Positions 8,195 to 15,824 of a stretch of 45,236 bases of DNA are shown here, piece after piece. The position numbers and the translations under genes were made by a program. The notes under the pieces were generated by a model. The model ran no database searches, was not told where the DNA came from, and saw only the letters and a list, made by a program, of their open reading frames with translations. How positions within the stretch are numbered: the first letter of the stretch is position 1; each line of letters starts with the position of its first letter. Source of the DNA: Halobacteriovorax sp. (GTDB lineage: Bacteria; Bdellovibrionota; Bacteriovoracia; Bacteriovoracales; Bacteriovoracaceae); assembly GCA_002716825.1 (NCBI GenBank), contig PBCC01000003.1, positions 1 to 45,236 on the forward strand, given 5' to 3'.

Positions 8195-8914
8195 ATGAGC
8201 GATAAAAAGAGCAATGTAATCTCACTTCACGGACATAAAGTCGCGGTCACTACAAGTCGTGAAGCGGAAACGTTACGCCAAAGTCAGAAAGAATTTTGCG
8301 AGCAAGCTGTTCGCAGTATTTTACATGCCCTGGATTGTAAGGATCATTACACTTACGGTCACAGTATGCGTGTTGCTTATTACTCACTCACTCTTGGAAA
8401 AGAGTTAGGGCTTGATCATGAGGCTCTTTATAACCTAGAGCTTGCTGCACTTTTTCACGATATTGGAAAAATTGCTGTACCCGACGCTGTTCTCAATAAG
8501 CCCGCGCGCTTAACTGAAGAAGAATTTTTGGTCATGAAATCTCATCCGTCTAAGTCGGCCGAGATTCTTAAAGGCTTTGCTCCATTTGAAGATATTGCTC
8601 TTTGGGCAAAACATCATCATGAACGCTACGATGGCCGTGGCTATCCAGACGGTATGAAAGGTGATGATATTCCTCTTTATTCTAGAATTATTCTTATTGC
8701 AGATACATTTGATGCTATGACCTCAACGCGTCCCTACCGCAAAGGTCTTCCTTACGAAGTGGCTTTTGCCGAGCTGATTGAGTTCTCGGGCTCTCAGTTT
8801 GACCCGAACCTAGTCGAGCACTTCATTACGGCCATGCGTCGTGAAGAAGGGAAAAACGAGCAAACCTTTAAACTCACTATTGTCGATGGTGAATTTAATA
8901 AGGATGCCGCTTAG
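8195..8914 (+). CDS. HD-GYP domain protein, probable cyclic di-GMP phosphodiesterase
   Basis: The product is nearly all HD-GYP domain after a short N-terminal tail of about 35 residues. The HD dyad is in LFHDIGKIAVP (His88-Asp89), followed by HPSKSAEIL, KHHHERYDGRGYPDG with the GYP triplet at residues 149-151, and LYSRIILIADTFDAMTS with TRPYRKGL. All metal ligands usual for active HD-GYP enzymes seem present, so hydrolysis of cyclic di-GMP to pGpG/GMP in the cytoplasm is likely. No receiver or sensor domain is attached, so input must come from a partner or from expression. Start codons at 8168 (TTG), 8183 and 8195 (ATG) are possible; 8195 has the best Shine-Dalgarno-like stretch (GAGAG). A palindrome lies in the leader. 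In Bdellovibrio cyclic di-GMP controls predation steps; relevance here is inferred. Confidence 0.9.
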   Translation: MSDKKSNVISLHGHKVAVTTSREAETLRQSQKEFCEQAVRSILHALDCKDHYTYGHSMRVAYYSLTLGKELGLDHEALYNLELAALFHDIGKIAVPDAVLNKPARLTEEEFLVMKSHPSKSAEILKGFAPFEDIALWAKHHHERYDGRGYPDGMKGDDIPLYSRIILIADTFDAMTSTRPYRKGLPYEVAFAELIEFSGSQFDPNLVEHFITAMRREEGKNEQTFKLTIVDGEFNKDAA

Positions 8915-8917
8915 TTT

Positions 8918-8950
8918 TTGACCTGATTCTGCATACTCGATATGATCGAG
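8918..8950 (+). promoter_or_regulatory. Sigma70-like promoter overlapping a palindrome; leaderless start predicted
   Basis: TTGACC (8918-8923), a 17-base spacer and TATGAT (8941-8946) match a housekeeping promoter. The -10 ends six bases before the ATG at 8953, so transcription would start at or next to the start codon. A perfect palindrome CTCGAT-ATG-ATCGAG (8936-8950) overlaps the -10 and could be a repressor site. Confidence 0.55.
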
Positions 8951-8952
8951 TC

Positions 8953-9639
8953 ATGAAAATATCAATCATCATTCTCTTTTTATCCTCTTGTGCATTACTT
9001 GGCCCTAAAGCGCCACTGACTTCGCCTCAGCTCATTACAGGCGGAAGTGATATTAGTAATCTCAGCTCAGATGAAGTGGCAAAGCAGTTAACTCGCGATA
9101 CCACTATGGGTGGCGGCATTTTTGAACTACAAGCCACACCTTTATCAAAGGCGTTAATGAATCAGAGATGGCAAGAATTAAGTAGCAGTAGGGCCTATAG
9201 TCCTAAGGACTTGGCTAAAACGAAGTCTTGGCATATGAGTCGCTTTATCGATAAAAAAACCTGCGTTGATTTTCATTATAGTGTGACGAGATTCGAGCAA
9301 ACTAAATTTCTTGCCAACTGGAAGCTCATTTTAGAGCTTGAGGGTGAACAATACGAGATGAACTGGCTTGAGCAACCTGCGGCTGAAAGTATTTTTGTAT
9401 CACAGGTTGCAACTCCAACTCATATGGCGCGCAAATGGCATAATCAAGCCATTGCCTGTACCAGCACAGAGCTGCCGATTGAAAGAGGATTCACACTTAA
9501 AGTACTCTCAAACTATGTGCCTTGGCCTTTTTCATCAGAGGCGCGTATGGAGTGGTTCTTTCAGCCTCTGACTAAAGAAGATGAAGCGGCTTTGATTGAG
9601 CGGCAGAAGAAAAAACAGCAAAAATACAGAGGCTGGTAA
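8953..9639 (+). CDS. Lipoprotein of unknown function
   Basis: Not recognised. The 228-residue product begins with a short lipoprotein signal: MKISIIILFL followed by the lipobox LSSC, with Cys13 as the probable lipidated residue. The mature protein has no low-complexity region; it contains a few aromatic-rich segments (SKSWHMSRFIDKKTCVDFHYSV-like, AKW/NWKLILELEG) suggesting a beta-sheet domain, and ends in a basic Lys/Gln/Arg tail. No Shine-Dalgarno site is visible; instead a promoter places the predicted transcript start on the ATG. It converges with the acidic protein gene, with stops two bases apart. Envelope location is inferred from the lipobox. Confidence 0.75.
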   Translation: MKISIIILFLSSCALLGPKAPLTSPQLITGGSDISNLSSDEVAKQLTRDTTMGGGIFELQATPLSKALMNQRWQELSSSRAYSPKDLAKTKSWHMSRFIDKKTCVDFHYSVTRFEQTKFLANWKLILELEGEQYEMNWLEQPAAESIFVSQVATPTHMARKWHNQAIACTSTELPIERGFTLKVLSNYVPWPFSSEARMEWFFQPLTKEDEAALIERQKKKQQKYRGW

Positions 9640-9641
9640 AC

Positions 9642-10709
9642 TCAAGGGGCTAAAAGATTCGATATATCTTCTGGTTCTGATATTGATTCAACTTTAACCT
9701 CTTCAATATCTTTCTTTCCACAAAAGTCAGTCGGTTCAGGTTTATTAACGTAGAACTTCTGAATCGCTGCACAGTCAGCGCCTGAGGCATAAACATCTCG
9801 AGTCACGCATTCAGCACTTTGTACGTTTTCCTCGTTCCACTTCTGATTTTCGAAACAAGTAAAATAGCTAAACTTATCGACACAGGCCCAGTGACCCTCA
9901 CGACAATTATAAACAAGTCCACGTCCTGTTCTTAGATAATTAGGTGGCTCGACATAACTAGGATCATTTCGACCTAGCTGTGTTTTCATATTGTCCTCAG
10001 CCATCTTGCCCGACTTATCCACTGCCTGCATCAGGGCATCCAGACTATTGTCTTGATCGGCCTGAGGATTTGGAATATTCTCACTCGGAGTTGTCTGACC
10101 AATGTTTTCCATAAAGTCCGGTGTTACCACGGCTTCAGGAGTAGGAGCTGGTGTTGGCTCATCTTCGATGGTTAAAACCTCTGGCACAGTCTCAAGTGGA
10201 ATTTCTGGCTCTGGTTCAGGCTCGGGAACAAACTCTGGATCTTCGATAACAACGGGCTCACTGGTAGGTTCTACCGTTGGCTCTGGAGTTTCCAAGGCAG
10301 CACGTTCTGCTGCAAGCTTAGCCTCTTCTGCTTCTTTCTTCTTAGCTTCAAGTAAAGCTTTTTTGGCCGGACTCATGACAACCGGAACATCCGGAACCAC
10401 AAGCTCCTCTTCTGTATTTAAGAATTCATCGGCTGCAAAAAAAATAACAGCAAGGATCGCGATAGCACGAATGATTTTTGATCGTTTGGCTTTCTTCTCG
10501 GCCTCTTCATCATCTTCTTCGTCTTCCTCGCCATCATCGTCTTCATCACCTTCTGCCATCTCGGACAGATCATGATTAGCAGTTGCCTCATCGCTATCGA
10601 CTTCATCATCATATTCCTCCTCCTCTTCATCAAGATGGATCCCCATCTTTTCGCGAAGAGCAGGCGGCAGTGCTTCGAGTAATTTCTTTTTTAACTCATC
10701 GAGATTCAA
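9642..10709 (-). CDS. Acidic single-pass membrane protein with Pro/Glu-rich periplasmic stalk
   Basis: Not assigned to a family. The 355-residue product has four parts. Residues 1-25 are helical and basic/amphipathic. Residues 26-78 are extremely acidic (runs of Glu and Asp). A single transmembrane helix lies at about 82-97 (IIRAIAILAVIFFAADEF) after a Lys/Arg patch, so the acidic part is cytoplasmic. A long Pro/Glu/Thr-rich and Ala/Lys/Glu-rich stalk (about 110-215) leads to a C-terminal Cys-containing domain (CREGHWACVDK, TCFENQKWN, AECVT, ADCAA, DFCGKK). The layout resembles TonB or other periplasm-spanning proteins in topology, not in sequence. Its acidic repeats give artificial serine-rich frames on the opposite strand. 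Function unknown. Confidence 0.75.
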   Translation of the reverse strand: MNLDELKKKLLEALPPALREKMGIHLDEEEEEYDDEVDSDEATANHDLSEMAEGDEDDDGEEDEEDDEEAEKKAKRSKIIRAIAILAVIFFAADEFLNTEEELVVPDVPVVMSPAKKALLEAKKKEAEEAKLAAERAALETPEPTVEPTSEPVVIEDPEFVPEPEPEPEIPLETVPEVLTIEDEPTPAPTPEAVVTPDFMENIGQTTPSENIPNPQADQDNSLDALMQAVDKSGKMAEDNMKTQLGRNDPSYVEPPNYLRTGRGLVYNCREGHWACVDKFSYFTCFENQKWNEENVQSAECVTRDVYASGADCAAIQKFYVNKPEPTDFCGKKDIEEVKVESISEPEDISNLLAP

Positions 10710-10764
10710 AGTCTCTCCATTTACTGATATATGTAACTTATCGAATTTTCTCGGGAGAAGTTAA

Positions 10765-11382
10765 GTGTCTGAAATTGATGATGGCGTTATTAAATATCAA
10801 CGGGTTTTCACCCCGGCCGATGCGCTAGAGCACCATGAATACAGGGACCTTGAAAGCTGGAGAAAAAAACTCTTCCAATTAAAGCTCATAGGAGAATACC
10901 CAAGCGTATGTATCGGCTATGGCAATATGTCGCAGCGATTGGAGCCTTCGCTCCCGATTCAGTTCATCATCACTGGAACTCAAACAGGTAAATTTGAGGA
11001 ATTAAACGGAGAACACTACACCACCGTCACGGGTTATAACTTAGAAAATAATATGATCGAAGCCAAAGGCTGTATTGATGCTTCAAGTGAAGCCTTAACT
11101 CATGCTGCTCTTTATGAAGTCCATCCCGAGATCAAAGCTGTATTTCATATTCACGACAAAGTTATTTGGCAAAGTATGCTTGATGGCGATTTTCTATACA
11201 CAAAAAAAGATATTCCCTACGGCACAGTTGAGATGGCGAGGGCCGTACAGGAAATTGTGAAGACCAAAAATTCTGGAGTTTTCGCTATGGCAGGTCATGA
11301 CGATGGAGTGGTGGCCTGGGGTAGTAGCTTAGATGAAGCCGGAGTTGAAATCATGAAACTCGTTAAACTTTTTAAAACTTAA
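10765..11382 (+). CDS. Class II aldolase/adducin-family protein
   Basis: A 205-residue cytoplasmic enzyme candidate. GYGNMSQR (about residues 52-59) corresponds to the GNxS substrate loop of fuculose-phosphate-aldolase-like proteins, HIHDKVIW (about 130-137) supplies two zinc-binding histidines, and AGHDDGVVAWG (about 173-183) is the usual GH(D/N)GV segment with the third histidine. The family includes L-fuculose-1-P aldolase, L-ribulose-5-P 4-epimerase and MtnB dehydratase; the substrate here cannot be told. The GTG start is supported by GGGAGAAG five bases upstream. Its 3' end overlaps the converging ATP-grasp-like gene by 11 bases. It is divergent from the acidic protein gene. Confidence 0.8.
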   Translation: MSEIDDGVIKYQRVFTPADALEHHEYRDLESWRKKLFQLKLIGEYPSVCIGYGNMSQRLEPSLPIQFIITGTQTGKFEELNGEHYTTVTGYNLENNMIEAKGCIDASSEALTHAALYEVHPEIKAVFHIHDKVIWQSMLDGDFLYTKKDIPYGTVEMARAVQEIVKTKNSGVFAMAGHDDGVVAWGSSLDEAGVEIMKLVKLFKT

Positions 11383-12256
11383 CCCACTCTACGCATAGAG
11401 GAGCATTTTCGGGATTAAGTCTAATGCCGTGACCTTTTTCTAGTCTCAGTTTTCCTTCTCCAAGCTTTTTTTGTAAGTGCCAAATAAACCATCCCATGGT
11501 TTTACGGTGATTCACTTCGACGCAAGGATATTCCCCTTCGCTCAAGAGAAAAGAATCGATTTCAAGAATTCCCCTAGCACCTTGCTCGTGCCAATACTTT
11601 GCCATTTTATTTAAAGCGCTTAGGCATGACGTTGGAGTATCAATGACTTCCCCGCCGAGAAAATTTCCTTGGGAATTTTGATGGTTTTCCACGCTAAAGA
11701 GAAGAGTCGCTGAGCTTTCATCGAGTTTAAAAGTTGTGCCAATCACTTTAGAAATATCTAGGGATTGCTCAAGCAGTAGAGGTCCTTTTAAAAGTCTGGT
11801 TTCAATACCTTTTTGATAGCCTGGATCACTTAGTAGCTCACGACTAATTCGCCATTGCCCTGTGCCCCCCATCATCCACGGGTCTTTTAAACGCCATCGC
11901 CCTTCACCCATCATTTCATCTAGCTCACTCCAGGTAGAGACGACTCCACCGAGTGGAGTCCATAGATCTAATACTTGATTTGCTTTGTGGCACTCAAGCT
12001 TACAATTCGTTTTTTTTGCCAAAGGTTCGAGCTTGCCCCACCAAGGATAGGCTTCAGAGGTTTCCTGAGTAACCACTCCTTCGACACTCTCCAAAAATTT
12101 ATGGTCATACTTTTGATCAGTGGCCAGAGGTAAGCTTTCATCACAGTAAAAATAAAGTGATTCCATCGATGGCTTTAAGACGCGATTCATCCATGCCGGA
12201 ACTGGCACGCGATACAAATCATATTCAAAATTAAAATTTACGGCGTTGCTTTCCAT
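11372..12256 (-). CDS. ATP-grasp-like protein paired with a DUF455 protein
   Basis: No close family recognised, but the order of motifs fits an ATP-grasp ligase. LKDPWMMGGTGQW (Lys124, glycine loop 130-133) resembles the lysine and flexible loop, GPLLLEQSLDI (Glu163) the adenine-contacting strand, GILEIDSFLL (Asp234) the central strand, and YPCVEVNHRKTMG (Glu247, Asn249, Arg251) the magnesium/ATP site ExN with the following Arg. Such enzymes activate a carboxylate and join it to an amine or thiol. The N-terminal 110 residues are unlike known pre-ATP-grasp domains that I can name. Its start overlaps the DUF455 gene by 19 bases, so the two are probably functionally linked. Substrate unknown. 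The fold call rests on motif reading only. Confidence 0.6.
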   Translation of the reverse strand: MESNAVNFNFEYDLYRVPVPAWMNRVLKPSMESLYFYCDESLPLATDQKYDHKFLESVEGVVTQETSEAYPWWGKLEPLAKKTNCKLECHKANQVLDLWTPLGGVVSTWSELDEMMGEGRWRLKDPWMMGGTGQWRISRELLSDPGYQKGIETRLLKGPLLLEQSLDISKVIGTTFKLDESSATLLFSVENHQNSQGNFLGGEVIDTPTSCLSALNKMAKYWHEQGARGILEIDSFLLSEGEYPCVEVNHRKTMGWFIWHLQKKLGEGKLRLEKGHGIRLNPENAPLCVEWVKF

Positions 12257-13065
12257 GTTTTTCGCTGAGTAATTCGATAATCATCTTGGTAATTTGTGAG
12301 CTTATCTACAAAGTCACTTGATAATCCGGAACGTGTTCGAAGTTCAGGCTTATATAAGATTCCTTTGGCACGACATGGTGTTAATAAGGGTGGAAGATTA
12401 TCCATATAAAATGACCAAAGATCATTGCCTTTATTAACTCTATCCATCCAGCGAGCACCGCGGGCGACGTGAATAATTTCATCTTCAAGCACAATATTCA
12501 TCGTTTGCACGGATTTTTCATCGCCCAATTCTTTAAATACTTCAGCATAATAGCTGGCAAAATCTAGGTTTGCTGATTCGAAGGTCAGCGCCATCAGCGC
12601 ATAAAATTGTTCTGGAGTTTTAAGATTCGGAGTTTGCCGCCAAAAAAAATCATTGAGAGGAAAGTCACCAAACTCAATCCCAAGCTCTTTCATGCGAATG
12701 ATATAAAGCTTCATATGCTTTTGTTCATCTTTCATGGTGGCTATTAGATCTTTTTTAAATCGTATTCCGGCCTCATCGCGATGAGGATAAACGAGTAACG
12801 CAGCTGCCATCATCTCTAGGGCCAAGAGTTCGTGATTGGCAAAGAAATGAAAGGCAATGGCCTTCTTTTCATCTTCAATAAGTGACCCTTTACCGGGGAA
12901 CTTTTGTTTGCGATCAGAAAATTCAATCGTTTTATTTCGACCTGGAAGACTTGGATAGTGATGAAGCTTTAAGTCGATATCTTCAAAAGGTTCAATCGAG
13001 CATAACTTTTCTTCTAATGATTTTCCGTAAAGTATCTGCTCGGCCGAATCTATCCAACTGCTCAT
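12238..13065 (-). CDS. DUF455-family ferritin-like (putative diiron) protein
   Basis: A 275-residue helical protein matching the pattern of the uncharacterised DUF455 family. Probable metal ligands follow ferritin-like spacing: HFFANHELLALE (Glu79/Glu84), DEQKHMKL (Glu114-x-x-His117), FESANLD (Glu163) and EDEIIHVARG (Glu196-x-x-His199). Proteins of this fold are iron stores or dinuclear-iron oxygenases such as the tRNA hydroxylase MiaE; the biochemical role of DUF455 is not known to me. Its start overlaps the Suv3-like helicase stop (TAATG) and its end overlaps the ATP-grasp-like gene, giving one translationally coupled unit. Either an RNA-modifying oxygenase serving the helicase or a peptide/small-molecule modification with the ATP-grasp partner is conceivable; neither is shown. 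Confidence 0.78.
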   Translation of the reverse strand: MSSWIDSAEQILYGKSLEEKLCSIEPFEDIDLKLHHYPSLPGRNKTIEFSDRKQKFPGKGSLIEDEKKAIAFHFFANHELLALEMMAAALLVYPHRDEAGIRFKKDLIATMKDEQKHMKLYIIRMKELGIEFGDFPLNDFFWRQTPNLKTPEQFYALMALTFESANLDFASYYAEVFKELGDEKSVQTMNIVLEDEIIHVARGARWMDRVNKGNDLWSFYMDNLPPLLTPCRAKGILYKPELRTRSGLSSDFVDKLTNYQDDYRITQRKTWKATP

Positions 13066-15734
13066 TACTTTTTACCTGTAAACTTTCTCTTTTTACTGCG
13101 GTTTTTATTTCCACCAAATTTTGAGCCAGGCTTTGAATCTTTTTTAAATTTCCCACCAGGTCCACCAGGTTTTTTAAACCCTCCTGGCTTGCCAGGTCCT
13201 CGCGGGCCTCCACGACTTGGAGCCCCTCTTCTGGCAAAACGTTTATTAGCAAAACACTCTTCACAGATAGCAAACTTAGAACGATCGGGAAGTTTACTGC
13301 CGCAACTTGCACAGGTTGGCACGATACGATCAGACAACAGATGGTTTAATTTTTCGATGGCCGCAGTCTTATTATCAAGTAGTTCATCTTCATCGAATTC
13401 GAAGTTCTTGCCCGAGAAATGTCTTGCTAACCACTGGTAGAGTTCAACGCATTTAATAGATGTCTCGAGATAGTCGATATCTGTTGATTTAGAATCAATT
13501 TGATCATTTCTGATAAATCGTCCTGCTACGTAGTGGTTAAGAATCCAAACATAGTATTGAACGTGTTCCATCAAACCAAGATTAACCGGCGCGCAGGCGA
13601 AGCCAAATATTTCAGCTGAACTAAGATTGCCGTCCTTATCCGCTTCTTCCACAGTTTCGGCCAGCTCAATCATCTCTTTAAGATCAACGCAGAAAAAGGG
13701 CTTTTTAAAGCTCATGGTGTTGAACAGGCGAAGAAACTCAGACAGGCTCAGTTTTTCTAGCCCATTACTTTCAAGAGCGTTATTTACCTGAGAAAAAATA
13801 TCTAGATCGGGCCCAACCATACACTTTGTCTGTTGATCGAGCTGATTATTAAGTGCATCCTGAATGATATTGAGGCCGTCTTCGACTTTGGTCAAACAGG
13901 TTGTATAACCTGTAGGGAATCGATTAAAACGTCCCGCACGACCTGCAATCTGCTTGATTTCACTCGGGGTAATCGGGTGCTCAACATTGTTAATATATTT
14001 AGAAAGAGTTGAAAAAACGATTCTTCTAACTGGTAAGTTCATACCCATAGCAATGGCATCAGTTGAAACCATAATATCAGTCGTACCATTATCAAATTTT
14101 TTCGCCATTTCGCGGCGAACTTCAGGAGAGAGTCTGCCGTATACGACAGAAACTTTAAAGCCTGCGCGCTCAAGCTCAGACTTAAAGCGAAGGGCATTAC
14201 GTCTAGAAAAAACGATAAGTGCATCGTTCTTTTCAAGATTGCCGACAGTAATTGGTCTATTTTCAACTACAAGCTCAGTCATACGCTCATAGTTTCTGAC
14301 TTCAAGAGTATCGCCACACAAATCGGCGATTTGTTGAACGAGATCAAAGACACTTGGATCACCACATACATGAATCTCTGGTGCCATGATATTCACCAGT
14401 GCTCTTGTCCATGCCCAACCACGTGACGAGTCAGTGATCATTTGAATTTCATCAATTACGCAACAATCAAAGTCCTGTTGTAGGCGTGCCATTTCAATAG
14501 TTGAAGAAGTATGGGTTGCTCCTTCAACTTCAATGACTTCTTCACCTGTAAGGAGCATACACTTTGCTCCCTTGGAATTGAGAGTGTCATAAAGCTCACC
14601 TGCCAAAAGTCTAAGCGGAGCGAGGTAACAACCCGTCTTGGCTGCCGCAAGTGCTTGGATGGCGTGATAGGTCTTACCAGAGTTGGTTGGGCCCATATGA
14701 TAGATGATCTTTCGATTCATATGTCTAGCATTAGAATGAACCCAGAACTCTCCTAGATATTCCTGTAAGATTGTCCCTGAAATATCTTTGCGCTTAAGCA
14801 CCATGACGGACTTAACAGTTTTTTGAAACTCACGCTCAATCCACTGCTCGCTCTTCCATAGAGAGGATCCAATACTTGTAAAAAACTTCTTATAATCTGT
14901 CTCGCTTAAGAACTCTTCACCAAGTCCATCTTGAACCAGCATTCCGGTAAGATGCGGCCTTAGGTACTTTTCTCGAAGCACAGCGACTTCTGATGGGTAA
15001 GTGAAAGAATCCTTCACCATACTCTTAACTTGGCTTTCAAGGCGATTGAGTGTCGAACGCTTGAGCCTATATCTTACCTGGTGAAATCTTTTATCAAGTG
15101 ATTTTTGAAGGCCATAGTACAAATCGGAAACTGAGCGTTCACCTGTGTGAAGAGCTTCTTCAATTTGCTTTTGGACTAAGCTTACTTCTTCTTGGCATTG
15201 CTCATGTACTATATCTCTAAGCTTGGCACGATAATCGGTGACACATTGGTGGCACTGACATTCAAGCTCTTCCAACTTTCGATCGAGCGTAAAATGTTCA
15301 ATAATCTCTTTTTGTGTTTTGGTGTGAGCGTCTTCAATATCTGAAAGCCATTTTCTAATGACTCCAGTGTGAAGGTCCATAATTTTGGGATTAAGTCCGC
15401 CATCTTGACCAAAAAAGAATTTTTCTTTTTCTGGAAATAAGCAATCATCTAAAAAAACTAATTCAATGACATTATTTCGTTCAATAAATTCATGCCAAGG
15501 ACCAAACTCTTCTTTAAATTTATAAGTCAGTGAAGGGTATTTTTCGAAAAGTTCGTTGTACTGACGTTGAGTTTTTTCAATAAAGTCTAAAACGATTTCA
15601 GCATCTTCTAAGCTTCTAACGTAATCATCTTCATCGGCGTAGTTATTAACCTTGATGATGGTTTTTCGTTCAGCATCGAGGTGTTCTTTTAATTGAGAAT
15701 ATTCGGGAAGTTTTGGAAGATCGCTTGTTGCCAA
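13065..15734 (-). CDS. Suv3-like DExH/D RNA helicase with zinc finger and Gly/Lys-rich tail
   Basis: An 889-residue superfamily 2 helicase closely resembling the mitochondrial degradosome helicase SUV3. Visible motifs are HMGPTNSGKTYHA (Walker A, about 348-355), LAPLRLLA, HTSSTIEM, VIDEIQMITD (about 427) with RGWAWTRAL, HVCGDPS, IAMGMNLPVRR and QIAGRAGR (about 590-596). Ahead of the core lies a 330-residue helical region with a CxCxxC cluster. After it come a four-Cys zinc finger (CASCG...CEEC, about 807-825) and a 50-residue tail rich in Gly, Pro, Lys and Arg, typical of RNA binding. SUV3 unwinds RNA for degradation. The start is TTG at 15734 with AGGA upstream. It is the first gene of the DUF455/ATP-grasp operon. 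Confidence 0.88.
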   Translation of the reverse strand: MATSDLPKLPEYSQLKEHLDAERKTIIKVNNYADEDDYVRSLEDAEIVLDFIEKTQRQYNELFEKYPSLTYKFKEEFGPWHEFIERNNVIELVFLDDCLFPEKEKFFFGQDGGLNPKIMDLHTGVIRKWLSDIEDAHTKTQKEIIEHFTLDRKLEELECQCHQCVTDYRAKLRDIVHEQCQEEVSLVQKQIEEALHTGERSVSDLYYGLQKSLDKRFHQVRYRLKRSTLNRLESQVKSMVKDSFTYPSEVAVLREKYLRPHLTGMLVQDGLGEEFLSETDYKKFFTSIGSSLWKSEQWIEREFQKTVKSVMVLKRKDISGTILQEYLGEFWVHSNARHMNRKIIYHMGPTNSGKTYHAIQALAAAKTGCYLAPLRLLAGELYDTLNSKGAKCMLLTGEEVIEVEGATHTSSTIEMARLQQDFDCCVIDEIQMITDSSRGWAWTRALVNIMAPEIHVCGDPSVFDLVQQIADLCGDTLEVRNYERMTELVVENRPITVGNLEKNDALIVFSRRNALRFKSELERAGFKVSVVYGRLSPEVRREMAKKFDNGTTDIMVSTDAIAMGMNLPVRRIVFSTLSKYINNVEHPITPSEIKQIAGRAGRFNRFPTGYTTCLTKVEDGLNIIQDALNNQLDQQTKCMVGPDLDIFSQVNNALESNGLEKLSLSEFLRLFNTMSFKKPFFCVDLKEMIELAETVEEADKDGNLSSAEIFGFACAPVNLGLMEHVQYYVWILNHYVAGRFIRNDQIDSKSTDIDYLETSIKCVELYQWLARHFSGKNFEFDEDELLDNKTAAIEKLNHLLSDRIVPTCASCGSKLPDRSKFAICEECFANKRFARRGAPSRGGPRGPGKPGGFKKPGGPGGKFKKDSKPGSKFGGNKNRSKKRKFTGKK

Positions 15735-15765
15735 TTTGGCTTATCCTAGTCAGGCGGGGCTAAAT

Positions 15766-15817
15766 CCCCTGAGTTAATATTACTAGGCAAGTAACTGCTA
15801 GTAAATTGACTCAGGGG
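15766..15817. terminator. Long stem-loop between the M28 peptidase and Suv3-like genes
   Basis: Arms CCCCTGAGTTAAT (15766-15778) and ATTGACTCAGGGG (15805-15817) pair at 12 of 13 positions. Inside them TACTAG and CTAGTA pair again, giving an extended hairpin. It follows the minus-strand peptidase stop by eight bases. No T-run follows on the minus strand, so it may be a weak terminator or an mRNA-stability structure. Confidence 0.5.
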
Positions 15818-15824
15818 TAAAAAA

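Noticed and set aside
10102-10575. Serine-rich plus-strand reading frame of 157 codons
   Set aside because: It is the mirror of the Glu/Asp/Pro-rich stretch of the minus-strand acidic protein; Ser-rich composition arises from the reverse complement of Glu and Asp codons.
10710-10764. FliA-like promoter for the acidic protein gene (TTCGATAA on the minus strand)
   Set aside because: The -10 matches only 6 of 8 and the -35 is poor, so it is not separable from chance.
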